Assembly (NCBI RefSeq): GCF_017939745.1
Contig: NZ_JAGKQQ010000001.1
Location: 2,852,001-2,916,000, forward strand
Length of the DNA stretch: 64,000 nt
From: Gemmata palustris
GTDB taxonomy: Bacteria > Planctomycetota > Planctomycetia > Gemmatales > Gemmataceae
Reading direction: 5' to 3'
A program made the translations under genes and the position numbers. The notes beneath the pieces are model-generated. The model was not told the DNA's origin. It saw only the letters and a list, made by a program, of their open reading frames with translations, and ran no database searches. This document shows, piece after piece, positions 24,781 to 33,546 of the stretch; within the stretch, counting starts at the first letter, position 1; each line of letters opens with the position of its first letter.

Positions 24781-26076
24781 TTACACCATGATCGTCTGTT
24801 CGCGGCCGGGACCGACGGACACCACGGACACCTTCAGCCCGACCAGTTCGGCGACGCGATCGATGTAGCCCCGGGCCGCGCTCGGCAGGTCCGAGATCGC
24901 GCGCACCGCGGTCAGGTCTTCCGTCCAGCCCGGTAGCATCTCGTACACCGGCTTACACCGCGCCAGCAGGTGCGCGTCGCTCGGGAAGTGCGTGATGCGC
25001 GAGCCATCGAGTTCGTAGGCGGTGCAGATCTTCAGTTCCGGGATGCCGCTCAACACGTCGAGCAGCATCAGCGTGATTTCGTCCGCACCGGAAAGGGCGG
25101 CGGTGTACCGCACGGCCACCGCGTCGAGCCAGCCGACGCGCCGCGGGCGCCCGGTCACGGTGCCGAACTCGCGCCCGATAGTCCGAATACGCTCACCCAG
25201 GCCCTGGGGACCGTCGTTCAGCTCCGTCGGGAACGGCCCCTGACCCACGCGGCTCGTGTAAGCCTTCACCACGCCGATGATCCGCTTCAGGTGCTTCGCG
25301 GGCACGCCGGACCCGCCCCAAATGCCGGACGGGAGGCTGCTCGAACTGGTGACGTAGGGGTACGTGCCGTGGTCCACGTCGAGCAAGCTGCCCTGCGCGG
25401 CCTCGAAAATGATTCGCTTGTTGGCCGCGATCGCGTCGTGCAGGAAGCGCGTGGTGTCGCGCACGAACGGTCGGAGGCGTTCCGCGTAGGTCAGGTACTC
25501 GGTGGCGACCGCTTCGGGGTCGAAGACCTTTGGCGCCGTACCGCCCGCGAGCGCGCCCATGAGCTTGTTCTTGAACGGCACCACGAACCGCAGCCGCTCG
25601 CGCAGGTGGTCCGGCTGGAGCAACTCACCGACGCGGATGGCGAACCGGCGGCCGACCTTGTCCTGGTAGCACGGCCCGATCCCGCGGCCGGTGGTGCCGA
25701 TCTTCCCCTCGGCGCCGCTCTCGAGCAGCCGCTCCTCTTCCATGTGGTACGGGAAGATGACGTGCGCGTGATCGCTCACGAACAGCGAGCCGGACACATC
25801 GAGCCCGCCCTGCTTCACGAGCGATTCGATTTCTTCGATGAACCGGGGCGGGTATACGACGACCCCGTTCCCGATAACGGACTGGACGTTCGACCGGATC
25901 ACTCCGGTCGGGAGAAGGGAGAGTTTGAAACTCTTTCCGTTGACGACGACCGTGTGGCCGGCGTTGGCGCCGCCGTTGTACCGCACCACGATATCGAAGC
26001 CGTCACCGAGGAGATCGACGATCTTACCCTTCGCCTCGTCCCCCCACTGCAAACCGACCACGCACGTACCGGGCAT
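24781..26076 (-). CDS. purA: adenylosuccinate synthetase
   Basis: 431 residues. The enzyme condenses IMP and aspartate with GTP in AMP synthesis. GLQWGDEAKGKIVDLL at 8-23 is the GTP-binding P-loop in the form with Ala for Gly, then NAGHTVV, GTTGRGIGPCYQDK, EAAQGSLLDVDHGTYPYVTS and the C-terminal LPSAARGYIDRVAELVG, all diagnostic. The ATG at 26076 gives the normal start MPGTCVVGLQ; an upstream ATG ten codons earlier is possible but adds unconserved residues. No neighbouring purine gene. It stands alone upstream of the uppS gap. Confidence 0.96.
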   Translation of the reverse strand: MPGTCVVGLQWGDEAKGKIVDLLGDGFDIVVRYNGGANAGHTVVVNGKSFKLSLLPTGVIRSNVQSVIGNGVVVYPPRFIEEIESLVKQGGLDVSGSLFVSDHAHVIFPYHMEEERLLESGAEGKIGTTGRGIGPCYQDKVGRRFAIRVGELLQPDHLRERLRFVVPFKNKLMGALAGGTAPKVFDPEAVATEYLTYAERLRPFVRDTTRFLHDAIAANKRIIFEAAQGSLLDVDHGTYPYVTSSSSLPSGIWGGSGVPAKHLKRIIGVVKAYTSRVGQGPFPTELNDGPQGLGERIRTIGREFGTVTGRPRRVGWLDAVAVRYTAALSGADEITLMLLDVLSGIPELKICTAYELDGSRITHFPSDAHLLARCKPVYEMLPGWTEDLTAVRAISDLPSAARGYIDRVAELVGLKVSVVSVGPGREQTIMV

Positions 26077-26295
26077 TGTGTGAAACCGCCGCGTTGCGAA
26101 CTTCATTGGTGTGAATCAACCCGTCTCACGCTAGTCCCCATCGCGTGAGGCGTCAAGGGTGGTGCGTGGTACCGGGGCACCCGGACGCGCGCTGTTGGTG
26201 CAATTTGAGGAGTGGCGCGTAATCGGGCCGGTCGGCCGCTTGGCTCACGGCTTTCCCGAAACATGCCCTACGTGCGATTCAGAACGCGCGATGCG

Positions 26296-27117
26296 TTACT
26301 CCCACACCAGCTTCGCCGCGTCGAAGCACGGGCCGTCCACGCAGACGCGCTTGTAGTCGTCGCCGTCCGGGGTTCTCACTTTCGCCACGCAACTGAAACA
26401 GATGCCCACGCCGCACGCCATCGGCGTTTCGAGCGACACCTGACACGGCACGTTCCACTTCGCCGCCAGTTTCGCGAGCGCGTGCAACATCGGCTCCGGC
26501 CCGCACCCCACGAGCGGCCCCGTCACCCCGTGCGATTCGAGCAATTGCGTCACGAATCCCTTCGTGCCGATGCTGCCGTCGTCGCTCGCGACGTGAACGT
26601 CAATACCCGCGGCACGGAAGTCGTCCACACCGGCCGCAAGGTCCGCGTTCCGCACGCCGTAATACAGCGAAACGTTCTTCGTGCGAGCGCGGGGGGCGTC
26701 ACCACCGAAGCCGCGCGTGCCGAGTAGTTCGCGTGCGTAAGCCAGAAACGGCGTCTGCCCGATTCCGCCCGCCACGAGCGTAACTCGGTCCGGCGTACCG
26801 ACATCCAGGAACGGCTTCCCGAGCGGTCCCCACACTTGGAGTTCTTCCCCCTCTCGCACTTCCACGAGCCGGCCCGTCATCTTGCCCACAACGAGGTACA
26901 CCACGTCGACGGCGACCGGCGCACCGGCAGCATCGAGCACGGTGTCGTACAGCGCGAACGGGCGCCCGAGCAACGGGTCGGTGGTGTTCGGCAGCCGGAG
27001 CATCACGAACTGCCCCGGTCGAATCGCGCCGGCCAGTTCGGGGCAGTGGAGCCGAACGCGGAACGTGCGCTCGGCGAGTTTGACGTGTTCGAGAACGCGC
27101 GCGATGCGGTGAAACAT
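26296..27117 (-). CDS. pyrK: dihydroorotate dehydrogenase electron-transfer subunit
   Basis: 273 residues. A ferredoxin-reductase-like FAD/NAD module (RPFALYDTV for FAD, LVAGGIGQTPFLAYARELL for NAD) ends in a [2Fe-2S] site with the PyrK-type pattern ACGVGICFSCVAK ... RVCVDGPCFDA, four Cys in the right spacing. PyrK pairs with class 1B PyrD to use NAD+ as oxidant in pyrimidine synthesis. pyrD is not in the window, so the subunits are encoded apart. The gene starts right beside a palindromic repeat that separates it from the rluB-like gene. Confidence 0.92.
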   Translation of the reverse strand: MFHRIARVLEHVKLAERTFRVRLHCPELAGAIRPGQFVMLRLPNTTDPLLGRPFALYDTVLDAAGAPVAVDVVYLVVGKMTGRLVEVREGEELQVWGPLGKPFLDVGTPDRVTLVAGGIGQTPFLAYARELLGTRGFGGDAPRARTKNVSLYYGVRNADLAAGVDDFRAAGIDVHVASDDGSIGTKGFVTQLLESHGVTGPLVGCGPEPMLHALAKLAAKWNVPCQVSLETPMACGVGICFSCVAKVRTPDGDDYKRVCVDGPCFDAAKLVWE

Positions 27118-27127
27118 TGTTTTGGTA

Positions 27128-27237
27128 AACGGCCGGCGTGAGCCGGCTGGTGTGTTTTGGTGAACGACCGGCTCGCGCCGGTCGGTGAGACTTTCGCGAA
27201 CAATTTTGGCAGAACCGGCCGGCTCACACCGGCCGTT
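27128..27237. repeat. compound palindromic repeat
   Basis: Outer arms 27128-27151 and 27214-27237 are inverted with two mismatches in 24 (key bases AACGGCCGG.GTGAGCCGG). Between them sits a smaller palindrome ACCGG-CTCGCG-CCGGT (27167-27182). A 20-base piece (27222-27241) recurs exactly at 3587-3606. The repeat overlaps the last codons of the rluB-like gene, so the gene end appears to have been shaped by the repeat. Confidence 0.72.
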
Positions 27238-28012
27238 CGCCCGGATTGGTCTTCTTCTCCGTGGCCCGGAGGCGCGCGGCGGCGACCTTTTCCTGCGACC
27301 TCGTCACGAACAGTTTTAGCTCTTTCAGTTCGTCCTCGCTGATCCGGCGCGCCTTGCCCTTCGGCAGCTTGTCCAGCTTCACCGGGCCGATCGCGACGCG
27401 CTTCAGGCGCATCACCTTGTGGCCGAGTTTCGCGAGCATCCGGCGGATCTCGCGGTTCTTGCCCTCGGTCAGGATCACGCGGACCCAGGTGCCGTTCCCC
27501 TGCGGTTTCACCCGCTTCGCGCTCTTCGCGCGCACCTTGCCGTCGCTCAGCCACACGCCGTCGAGCAACTTCTGGAGGTCTTCGTCCGTGGGGCGCCCCG
27601 CGACGAGCACGAAGTAGGTCTTCGGCACGCCGTACCGCGGGTGCGTCAGCCCCATCGCGAGGTCGCCGTCGTTGGTCATCAGCAGGAGCCCGTCGCTGCC
27701 CTCGTCGAGTCGGCCGACGGTATAAACCCGCTGTTCGACGTGCGGGAGCAAATCGACCGCACGCGGCCGCCCGGCGGGGTCGTGGTTCGTGCAGAGGTGC
27801 CCGACGGGTTTGTTCACCGCCCAGTAGACGAGCTTCTCGGCTTTCACCGACTGGTCGTCGACCGCCACTTGGTGCTTGGTGGGGTCGATCTTCAGACCGA
27901 GTTCCGTGACCCGGACGCCGTCCACCTTCACGCGCCCGGCCGCGATGAGTTTGTCACAGTGCCGCCGCGAGCCGACGCCCGCGTGCGCCAGATACTTGTT
28001 GAGACGTTGCAT
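27224..28012 (-). CDS. RluB/RsuA-family pseudouridine synthase
   Basis: 262 residues. An S4 RNA-binding domain (MQRLNKYLAHAGVGSRRHCD through VKVDG, residues 1-60) is followed by the RsuA-type synthase domain: VNKPVGHLCTN, VGRLDEGSDGLLLMTNDGDL with the catalytic Asp, KTYFV, and EGKNREIRRMLAKLGHKVMRLKR. This set is typical of RluB and RluF, which modify 23S rRNA; the exact site cannot be told. A basic C-terminal tail of about 40 residues continues into the palindromic repeat, and its last residues (NPGERPV) are encoded by it. The ATG at 28012 begins the S4 domain. Confidence 0.9.
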   Translation of the reverse strand: MQRLNKYLAHAGVGSRRHCDKLIAAGRVKVDGVRVTELGLKIDPTKHQVAVDDQSVKAEKLVYWAVNKPVGHLCTNHDPAGRPRAVDLLPHVEQRVYTVGRLDEGSDGLLLMTNDGDLAMGLTHPRYGVPKTYFVLVAGRPTDEDLQKLLDGVWLSDGKVRAKSAKRVKPQGNGTWVRVILTEGKNREIRRMLAKLGHKVMRLKRVAIGPVKLDKLPKGKARRISEDELKELKLFVTRSQEKVAAARLRATEKKTNPGERPV

Positions 28013-28220
28013 ACCGCCAATTGTACCACACCGCCCCGAATTGACACTGGAACAACACATGGAACAACGCGCGCTCGCAAGAAGACATTTGCAATTCACG
28101 GAGCGATTTGTGATATTTGCCGGGAAATAGCGGTTCAGGACGCGCCCGCCCGGCGCCCACCAAACCCCGCAGCCGTTCCGTTCGCGCACCGGACATGCAC
28201 CGGTCAGAGGTGGGTCTTCT

Positions 28221-28652
28221 GTGCGCAACTCGATGAGGCAAAACGTGTCACCCGAACCGGAAGCACAGAAGCGATCCCGACCACCGTGGGTCGTTTGGGC
28301 ACTCATACCGGTGGCACTCATCATCCTCAGCGCGGTCGGGATCTGGCTCTGGGACCGCTACGACCCGTTCGTCATGGAACGGCCGGACATGCGCGAATCG
28401 ATGGCACTACTGAACACGGCACGAACACGTCCCCTCACCGATGAGGAATTCGACAACGCGATTGTGCTGCTCAGTGCCGACACCCCGGCCGCCCAACTTT
28501 CCGCCGTCGCAACGATCGAAGTTGATGTCGCGCACAACCCCAGCCGACGGGATCGCGCGATTGCGGCCCTGGAGCAATGTCCGAAGTCGGCACCGGCCAC
28601 CCGACAGGCCGCGAGTACGGCGGCGACGCGGTTAAGGGCGAAGAAGGAGTAG
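28221..28652 (+). CDS. single-pass membrane protein, function unknown
   Basis: 143 residues from a GTG with GAGGTGGG six bases upstream; an ATG four codons later is an alternative. A cytoplasmic polar N-terminus (about 20 residues) leads into one membrane helix (WVVWALIPVALIILSAVGIWLW) and then a soluble helical part of about 95 residues with LTDEEFDNAIVLLSAD and AAQLSAVATIEVDVAHNPSRRDRAIAALEQC. The latter resembles short HEAT-like helical pairs. No family is recognised. The next gene follows by 60 bases on the same strand. Confidence 0.68.
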   Translation: MRNSMRQNVSPEPEAQKRSRPPWVVWALIPVALIILSAVGIWLWDRYDPFVMERPDMRESMALLNTARTRPLTDEEFDNAIVLLSADTPAAQLSAVATIEVDVAHNPSRRDRAIAALEQCPKSAPATRQAASTAATRLRAKKE

Positions 28653-28712
28653 GCCGTGCCGCGCATCGTGGGTAAATGAGCGCGGAGACACTAATGAGTC
28701 GAGGAGCACGTC

Positions 28713-28913
28713 GTGAACCTTGAACCGATTGACGCGAAATGGTTGAAAGCGGACCTCGAACGTGCCCTTGGCGCGTATGAAACGTGCGACACGACACAGG
28801 TGATCGCGTCGCTCGAAGCCTACCGAGACAAGCTCCAAATGCTCCTCACGAACTTGGAGGAGGTCGAGGCGGCGCTCTCGCTCGCGCCCGATCAGCCGAA
28901 TCCGAATCAATAG
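28713..28913 (+). CDS. small helical protein, function unknown
   Basis: 66 residues from GTG with a GAGGAG ribosome site seven bases upstream. The chain is almost wholly amphipathic helix (WLKADLERALGAYETCD, VIASLEAYRDKLQMLLTNLEEVEAAL), suggesting a coiled-coil or a small helical bundle. No domain is recognised. It probably shares a transcript with the preceding membrane protein. A perfect hairpin with 25-bp stem follows about 70 bases later. Confidence 0.6.
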   Translation: MNLEPIDAKWLKADLERALGAYETCDTTQVIASLEAYRDKLQMLLTNLEEVEAALSLAPDQPNPNQ

Positions 28914-28984
28914 ACCGATCGAACTTCAGTTGTACCCTTGGTTCGATCACTGCGCGCCGGGGTATTTACACTTCGACGTGAGCC

Positions 28985-29037
28985 GCGGTGCGGACGTGCT
29001 GAAGGAGCAAAATGCTCCTTCAGCACGTCCGCACCGC
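28985..29037. repeat. perfect 25-bp inverted repeat with 3-base loop
   Basis: Arms 28985-29009 and 29013-29037 are exact inverted copies around AAA; key bases are GCGGTGCGGACGTGCTGAAG at the left arm start. It lies between the convergent genes ending at 28913 and 29073 and may act as a two-way terminator. Its length and perfection are more like a REP/MITE-type unit or a structured RNA than a standard terminator, and no U-run follows. Confidence 0.8.
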
Positions 29038-29072
29038 AAGGATCGGTACCAATTTTCGCGCACGTGAAGCGG

Positions 29073-29996
29073 TTACCAGTCGCCCGGAACCGGCAACCCG
29101 TCGGCCGGATCGATCACGAGCACCCAGGTGCTCGCGGTAACGCTCGAGGACACCGTCCGAACGCTCCCGTCCACCAACCCGACCACCATGCCGCCGGTGT
29201 GCGCACTGCTCGGCCGGGAGTAGTCGGCCATGCTCGGTTTGACCCCGACTTGCGGTACCCCGTTTGAATACTTCCCGAACATCGGTGCGCTCGTGTTCGG
29301 GCTCCCGTACTGGTGGGACGCGGGCCACCACCACAGGGTGCCGTATGCGGCCCCGGCCCCGGCCCCGCCCTCGGTGATCCGCTCGGCCGTCAGCACCACG
29401 TTCGAGGTGCCGTCCGGTATGTTGCCGATGCCGTACTGGGCCTTCCACGGGTAAAGGGCGTTGGCGCTCCGGGTGGGGTCGTTGCCGTTGACGGTGCCGA
29501 GCAGCAGGTAGTTCAGGACGTAGCCGCCCGACGTGTACCCGGCGGCCGGGGTCGCCGTGACCTTCCCCCCGTTGGCAGTCGAGTCGGACGGGCACTGGTA
29601 CGCGGACACGACCCCCTGGTTATAGATGTACCCGCCGTTCACCGCGCCCCACCAGGTGTCGGTCGGGTTCCCGGGATCGGGGGTCTGGCCCGCGCGGAAC
29701 AGGGCCTCCTGTTCGAGGTAGGGCAGCAGCAGGTGGAACGCCGACGCACGGTTCCGTCCGCTCGTGTCAACGTCGTACAGGTTCGGCAGCCGGTCGTTGT
29801 TCGCGCCCGCGTAGTTGGCCACGGCCAAGCCGAGTTGCTTGACGTTGTTCTGGCACTTGATCCGGGCGGCGGCCTCGCGGACCTTTTGCACCGCGGGCAG
29901 GAGCAGCCCGATCAGGATCGCAATGATCGCGATCACGACCAGTAGTTCAATCAGCGTGAACCCGCGCCGGTTCGGGCGGGTCGAAGTCGTCGTCAT
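29073..29996 (-). CDS. DUF1559 prepilin-like secreted protein
   Basis: 307 residues. [20 protein letters not shown] near residue 12-31 is a type IV prepilin cleavage/methylation motif followed by the pilin helix and then [14 protein letters not shown], the fixed beginning of DUF1559. The C-terminus has the family box ([16 protein letters not shown]). Such proteins are exported through a pseudopilin route and are present in dozens of copies per planctomycete genome; their role is not known. The ATG at 29996 has GGAG seven bases upstream; TTG further up is unlikely. It is 90 bases downstream of the kinase-esterase fusion on the same strand. Confidence 0.92.
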   Translation of the reverse strand: MTTTSTRPNRRGFTLIELLVVIAIIAILIGLLLPAVQKVREAAARIKCQNNVKQLGLAVANYAGANNDRLPNLYDVDTSGRNRASAFHLLLPYLEQEALFRAGQTPDPGNPTDTWWGAVNGGYIYNQGVVSAYQCPSDSTANGGKVTATPAAGYTSGGYVLNYLLLGTVNGNDPTRSANALYPWKAQYGIGNIPDGTSNVVLTAERITEGGAGAGAAYGTLWWWPASHQYGSPNTSAPMFGKYSNGVPQVGVKPSMADYSRPSSAHTGGMVVGLVDGSVRTVSSSVTASTWVLVIDPADGLPVPGDW

Positions 29997-30086
29997 CCGT
30001 CGTCTCCAGTTGATGGTCAAGTTGTGGGTCAGTCGGAACGGAGAATATGGTGCCTCGTGGCCGCACCGGGCGCCGGTTCCGGCGGA

Positions 30087-33038
30087 CTACGGAGCGGTCA
30101 GCGCGGTATCGAGGTAGGTGGTTACTTTGCCGGCCCAGGCGCGGCCGTGGGCCTGGAGCCCCTTGGGGCTGAAGTGAACCCCCAGCCCACCGTTGTCCCG
30201 GTTGTCGCCCGTGAGGGCATCGGTGTCGGGGCCTTCCAGGGCAACGCCGGTGTCCCACAATCGTTTCTGACCGGCCCGGACGCCCTCGGCCTTCGGCCGG
30301 TCCGGACCCATGTAAGAGACCCGTGCGACGAACCACGGAACCGGTCGGCCGACCACCTTGCGCGAGCCCTCAATGACTGTCGTCAAGCTGGTCGCGTACT
30401 GGTCCGCGGTGAGGCCGACATCGGACTCGCCCTGGTGCCACAGGACGGCGCGGAACCCGTCCGGCCCGAGTTGTTTCATCCGCTTGGCGGTCCACTCGAA
30501 CAGTTCGCTGCCCGGACGCCACTCGGCCGTTGTAGACGGCCCGTGACCGGTCACGGCCAATCCGATCGGAACCTTGTACCGGTCCGCCAGCGCGTCCCCG
30601 AACGCGGGCCAGAAGCTCCCGCTCTTGCTGTGGTCGTGGGTCCCGGGTTGGGGATCGTTCGCCGGTTGCCACCGGGCGCCGTCGAACGAGGCCACGAGGT
30701 CCGATTTGGGGCGGGTCGGTTCGGCGCCGTAGTTGGTCGAATTCGACTGCCCGGCGCCGACGAACACTTCGCCGACCCCGACCTTGGTGACCGCTTCTTC
30801 GGCGACGACCTCGTTGTTTGAGAGCGCCCGAACGGTGACCGTGTACCACCCGCCCGCCGGGGCAGGAACCCGGGCGTCGAACGTGCGCTCTTGTGCGTTC
30901 AGCGGGACCGCGCGCCAGTCCGTCGACAACACGCCTTCGAGCGGCTGCCCCTCGAGTTTGACCTCGACGCGATCCGCGCCGACCGGCGCCCGACCGGACA
31001 CCCCGACCCAGCCGGTCGTCCGAGAAGTCCGCTGAAACACTTGCCTGTCGAGCGGGGCCGTCAGGCCCAGCGGTCCGCGTGCCGGTTCGGAATTCGCCGT
31101 CGGCGCGGTAGCGACTTTCGCGACCTGTGCGGCTTCGGCCGGGGTGACTTCGCCGGGTTCCAGCGTCACGGTACGGGTCGCGCCGGCCGGGAGCGTGAGT
31201 TGCCACACTTGGCAGGTTTCGTCCAGGTCCGTCCAGGCGCCGCGGAGCACGCTCCCGCCGGTCACCTTGAGTTTGGCGCGGCCGGCGTACCAGGTCGAGT
31301 TCGGCCAGTCCCGCTTGGCGAGCGCCCCGGCCCACTCGCCGGCGTCGTTGGATACCGCCTGGACCGCCTTCCCGTTGAAGATGATGAAGAACAGTCCCTC
31401 GCCGCCTTGCTTGTTGGTAATCGTCCAGGCCATGCGATCGGGAAAGAACTCGTAGCGCACGGAGGCTACCGGGCCATCGCCGAGGTAGGTGGTCGGTGAC
31501 TGCCGGGTGAACGTCGGGAACGGAAGGGCGGCGTTCCGGCTGCCGTCGTAGAAGTAGGCGCCGCGGTACACCGTCAGGCTCCGAATGAACTCCTGGCCCT
31601 GGATCTGCAAGCTCTTGATCCCGGTCGCGTCCAGTTCCACCTCGTACCGGCCGGCCGTCACGCGGTTACCCGGTGCCGCCTCGGGTTGCGGCGCTGGAGC
31701 GGGTTGCGGTGCCGGCGCGGGAGGAGCCCCGGTGCCCGGGGGCTTGGCTGCGTGGGTACCCGGCTCGGTTGCCGGCGCACCACTGCGCCCGCCCGAGAGC
31801 GCCGCGACCAAACCGGCGACCAGCAGAACGCCGACCCCGGCGGCCACCAGTTTCCCCTTCCGCCCGAGTTCCGGGAGGCGCGTGTTCCGGGCCGATCCGG
31901 TCTGCGGGCGACTGGGCGCCATGCGGGCACTGCTCGCCCCGGTGACCATAGCCGTCACCGCTTCCATTGCCCGCTCGCCCCCGTTCGGTCCGGTACTCGA
32001 GAGCCCGGCGACCAGTTTGCCACTGGGGTTCAGCCACGGGGTCAGAGCGGCGATCAGGTGGGCCGGGGTCTGGTACCGGTCCTCCGGGCGCTTGGCCAGG
32101 GTCTTGGCCACGACCTCGGCCAGCCCGGGCGGGAACGTCTTGTCGACCCCGGTCAGGCTCGGGGCCGGTTTCACCTGGTGCTGGAGCAACTTCTGCGCGG
32201 TCGTTCCGGTGAACGGCGGCTTGCCTGTGAGGAGGGCGAAGAACGTTGCCCCCAGGCTGTAAATGTCGGCCCGGATGTCGACGGGGGCGCTCATCGCCTG
32301 CTCGGGCGCAATGAAGTCGGCCGTGCCGACCACCGCGCCGGAGTCCAGCATCTCGGTCACCTTGTCGGCGTCGGCGGACGATCGGGCCAGGCCCATGTCC
32401 AGCACCTTGACGGTCCCGTCCCGGGTGAGCATGAGGTTGTCGGGCTTGATGTCCCGGTGAACGAACCCCTTCTCGTAGGCGTGTTGCAGCCCGGCCGCGG
32501 CCTGTGCGATGTATTCCACGACGCGGCCGCACGAGAGCGCGCCGCTGGTTTTGACGAGGTGCTCGAGGGTTTGACCGTCCACGTACTCCATCGCGAGGAA
32601 GTACACGTCACCCTGCTGGCCCACGTCGAAGATGCGGACGATGTTCGGGTGGTCCAGGGCGGCGGCGGCGCGGGCCTCGCGGAGGAACCGCTCGACCGCG
32701 ACCCGGCGGTTGGCGTCGCTCGCGGTCAGCACCTTGATGGCCGCCGGTCGGTTGAGGGTCTCGTGTTCGGCCAGGAACACCGCGCCCATGCCGCCCCGCC
32801 CGAGCGGGGTCCGGATCACGTAGGAGCCGAACCGAAATCCCCGACACTTGCCGGCCAGCAGGTTCTTCGCCTGAAACGGCGTCAGCAGGCCGTTCTTGAC
32901 CAGGACCGCGGCGGCGCGGTTCGGGTCGTCGGGCAGATCCTCCATGTCTCTCAGCGCGGCATCCAGTTTGCCGGGGGCGTGAATCCCACTCCTGTGGACG
33001 ATTTCTAAGAACGCAGCGGCGGTCGTGTGTGCAGACAT
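30087..33038 (-). CDS. membrane Ser/Thr kinase fused to a sialate-O-acetylesterase-like ectodomain
   Basis: 983 residues. Order: planctomycete N-terminal module (1-70); kinase (72-335) with GRGGMGAVF at 80-88, Lys102, HRDIKPDN from 194, DMG at 214-216 and APEQ at 244-247; one membrane helix (396-415); Pro/Ala linker to 458; a beta-rich region (460-650); an Ig-like region (655-755); and a SASA/SGNH esterase domain (756-983). The esterase has GAGQSNS with Ser765, WHQGESD at 867-873 and GVHFSPKG with His955. All catalytic residues of both enzymes appear intact. Topology puts the kinase inside and the esterase outside. A receptor or enzyme sensing acetylated glycans is my inference. A DUF1559 gene follows. 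Confidence 0.93.
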   Translation of the reverse strand: MSAHTTAAAFLEIVHRSGIHAPGKLDAALRDMEDLPDDPNRAAAVLVKNGLLTPFQAKNLLAGKCRGFRFGSYVIRTPLGRGGMGAVFLAEHETLNRPAAIKVLTASDANRRVAVERFLREARAAAALDHPNIVRIFDVGQQGDVYFLAMEYVDGQTLEHLVKTSGALSCGRVVEYIAQAAAGLQHAYEKGFVHRDIKPDNLMLTRDGTVKVLDMGLARSSADADKVTEMLDSGAVVGTADFIAPEQAMSAPVDIRADIYSLGATFFALLTGKPPFTGTTAQKLLQHQVKPAPSLTGVDKTFPPGLAEVVAKTLAKRPEDRYQTPAHLIAALTPWLNPSGKLVAGLSSTGPNGGERAMEAVTAMVTGASSARMAPSRPQTGSARNTRLPELGRKGKLVAAGVGVLLVAGLVAALSGGRSGAPATEPGTHAAKPPGTGAPPAPAPQPAPAPQPEAAPGNRVTAGRYEVELDATGIKSLQIQGQEFIRSLTVYRGAYFYDGSRNAALPFPTFTRQSPTTYLGDGPVASVRYEFFPDRMAWTITNKQGGEGLFFIIFNGKAVQAVSNDAGEWAGALAKRDWPNSTWYAGRAKLKVTGGSVLRGAWTDLDETCQVWQLTLPAGATRTVTLEPGEVTPAEAAQVAKVATAPTANSEPARGPLGLTAPLDRQVFQRTSRTTGWVGVSGRAPVGADRVEVKLEGQPLEGVLSTDWRAVPLNAQERTFDARVPAPAGGWYTVTVRALSNNEVVAEEAVTKVGVGEVFVGAGQSNSTNYGAEPTRPKSDLVASFDGARWQPANDPQPGTHDHSKSGSFWPAFGDALADRYKVPIGLAVTGHGPSTTAEWRPGSELFEWTAKRMKQLGPDGFRAVLWHQGESDVGLTADQYATSLTTVIEGSRKVVGRPVPWFVARVSYMGPDRPKAEGVRAGQKRLWDTGVALEGPDTDALTGDNRDNGGLGVHFSPKGLQAHGRAWAGKVTTYLDTALTAP

Positions 33039-33246
33039 GTGGTGCGTCCGCTCCCCGCGGTGGCCTCAGTGTCGGAATTTTCGGTGACGCTCTGGGAGAA
33101 CAGCATGTCTGTAGAACGGCTTCTCGCCGGGGGAGACAAAGACCGGGGTAAACCGACAGCGGGGAGTAGGCGCAGACAGATTTTCGGACAGTTGGGCGGC
33201 GCGGGCTCAGAGAAGACGTGAAGACATCACCGAGGGAATAGGGATA

Positions 33247-33530
33247 ATGATCGGATTGTCAAAATGTTCCATTCGTCTCGTTATTGAATTCGGCCCCCTC
33301 GGAAGCCTCGCGCTCACGATCGACTGCTTTCGTGCCACGAAGAACGTCCGCAAGGGCATTGGGGTGGCGAATACCGCCCGGAACTGGAACACCGTACTCA
33401 AGCTGCACGAGCTGGCGAAGAAGGCGGCGGAGACCGAGTAGTCACGTCGCCTCATAACGAACAGATCGCCGAGGTCGCCGTGCGGATCGAGGAGTACGTC
33501 GCCGGGGAGTTCGAGTTCAACAGCACATGA
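33247..33530 (+). pseudogene. possible frameshifted short gene upstream of SUKH
   Basis: The frame from ATG 33247 gives about 64 residues ending LHELAKKAAETE and a stop at 33439. A +2 shift at that point continues helical, natural-looking coding to 33530 (TSPHNEQIAEVAVRIEEYVA, GEFEFNST). Together they read as one chain of about 94 residues with a single frameshift. Being directly upstream of a SUKH immunity gene, it might be the decayed end of a toxin gene. No toxin motif is visible, so this remains weak. It could also be two unrelated fragments. Confidence 0.28.
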
Positions 33531-33546
33531 AGCCGTGGAGGGTGCG

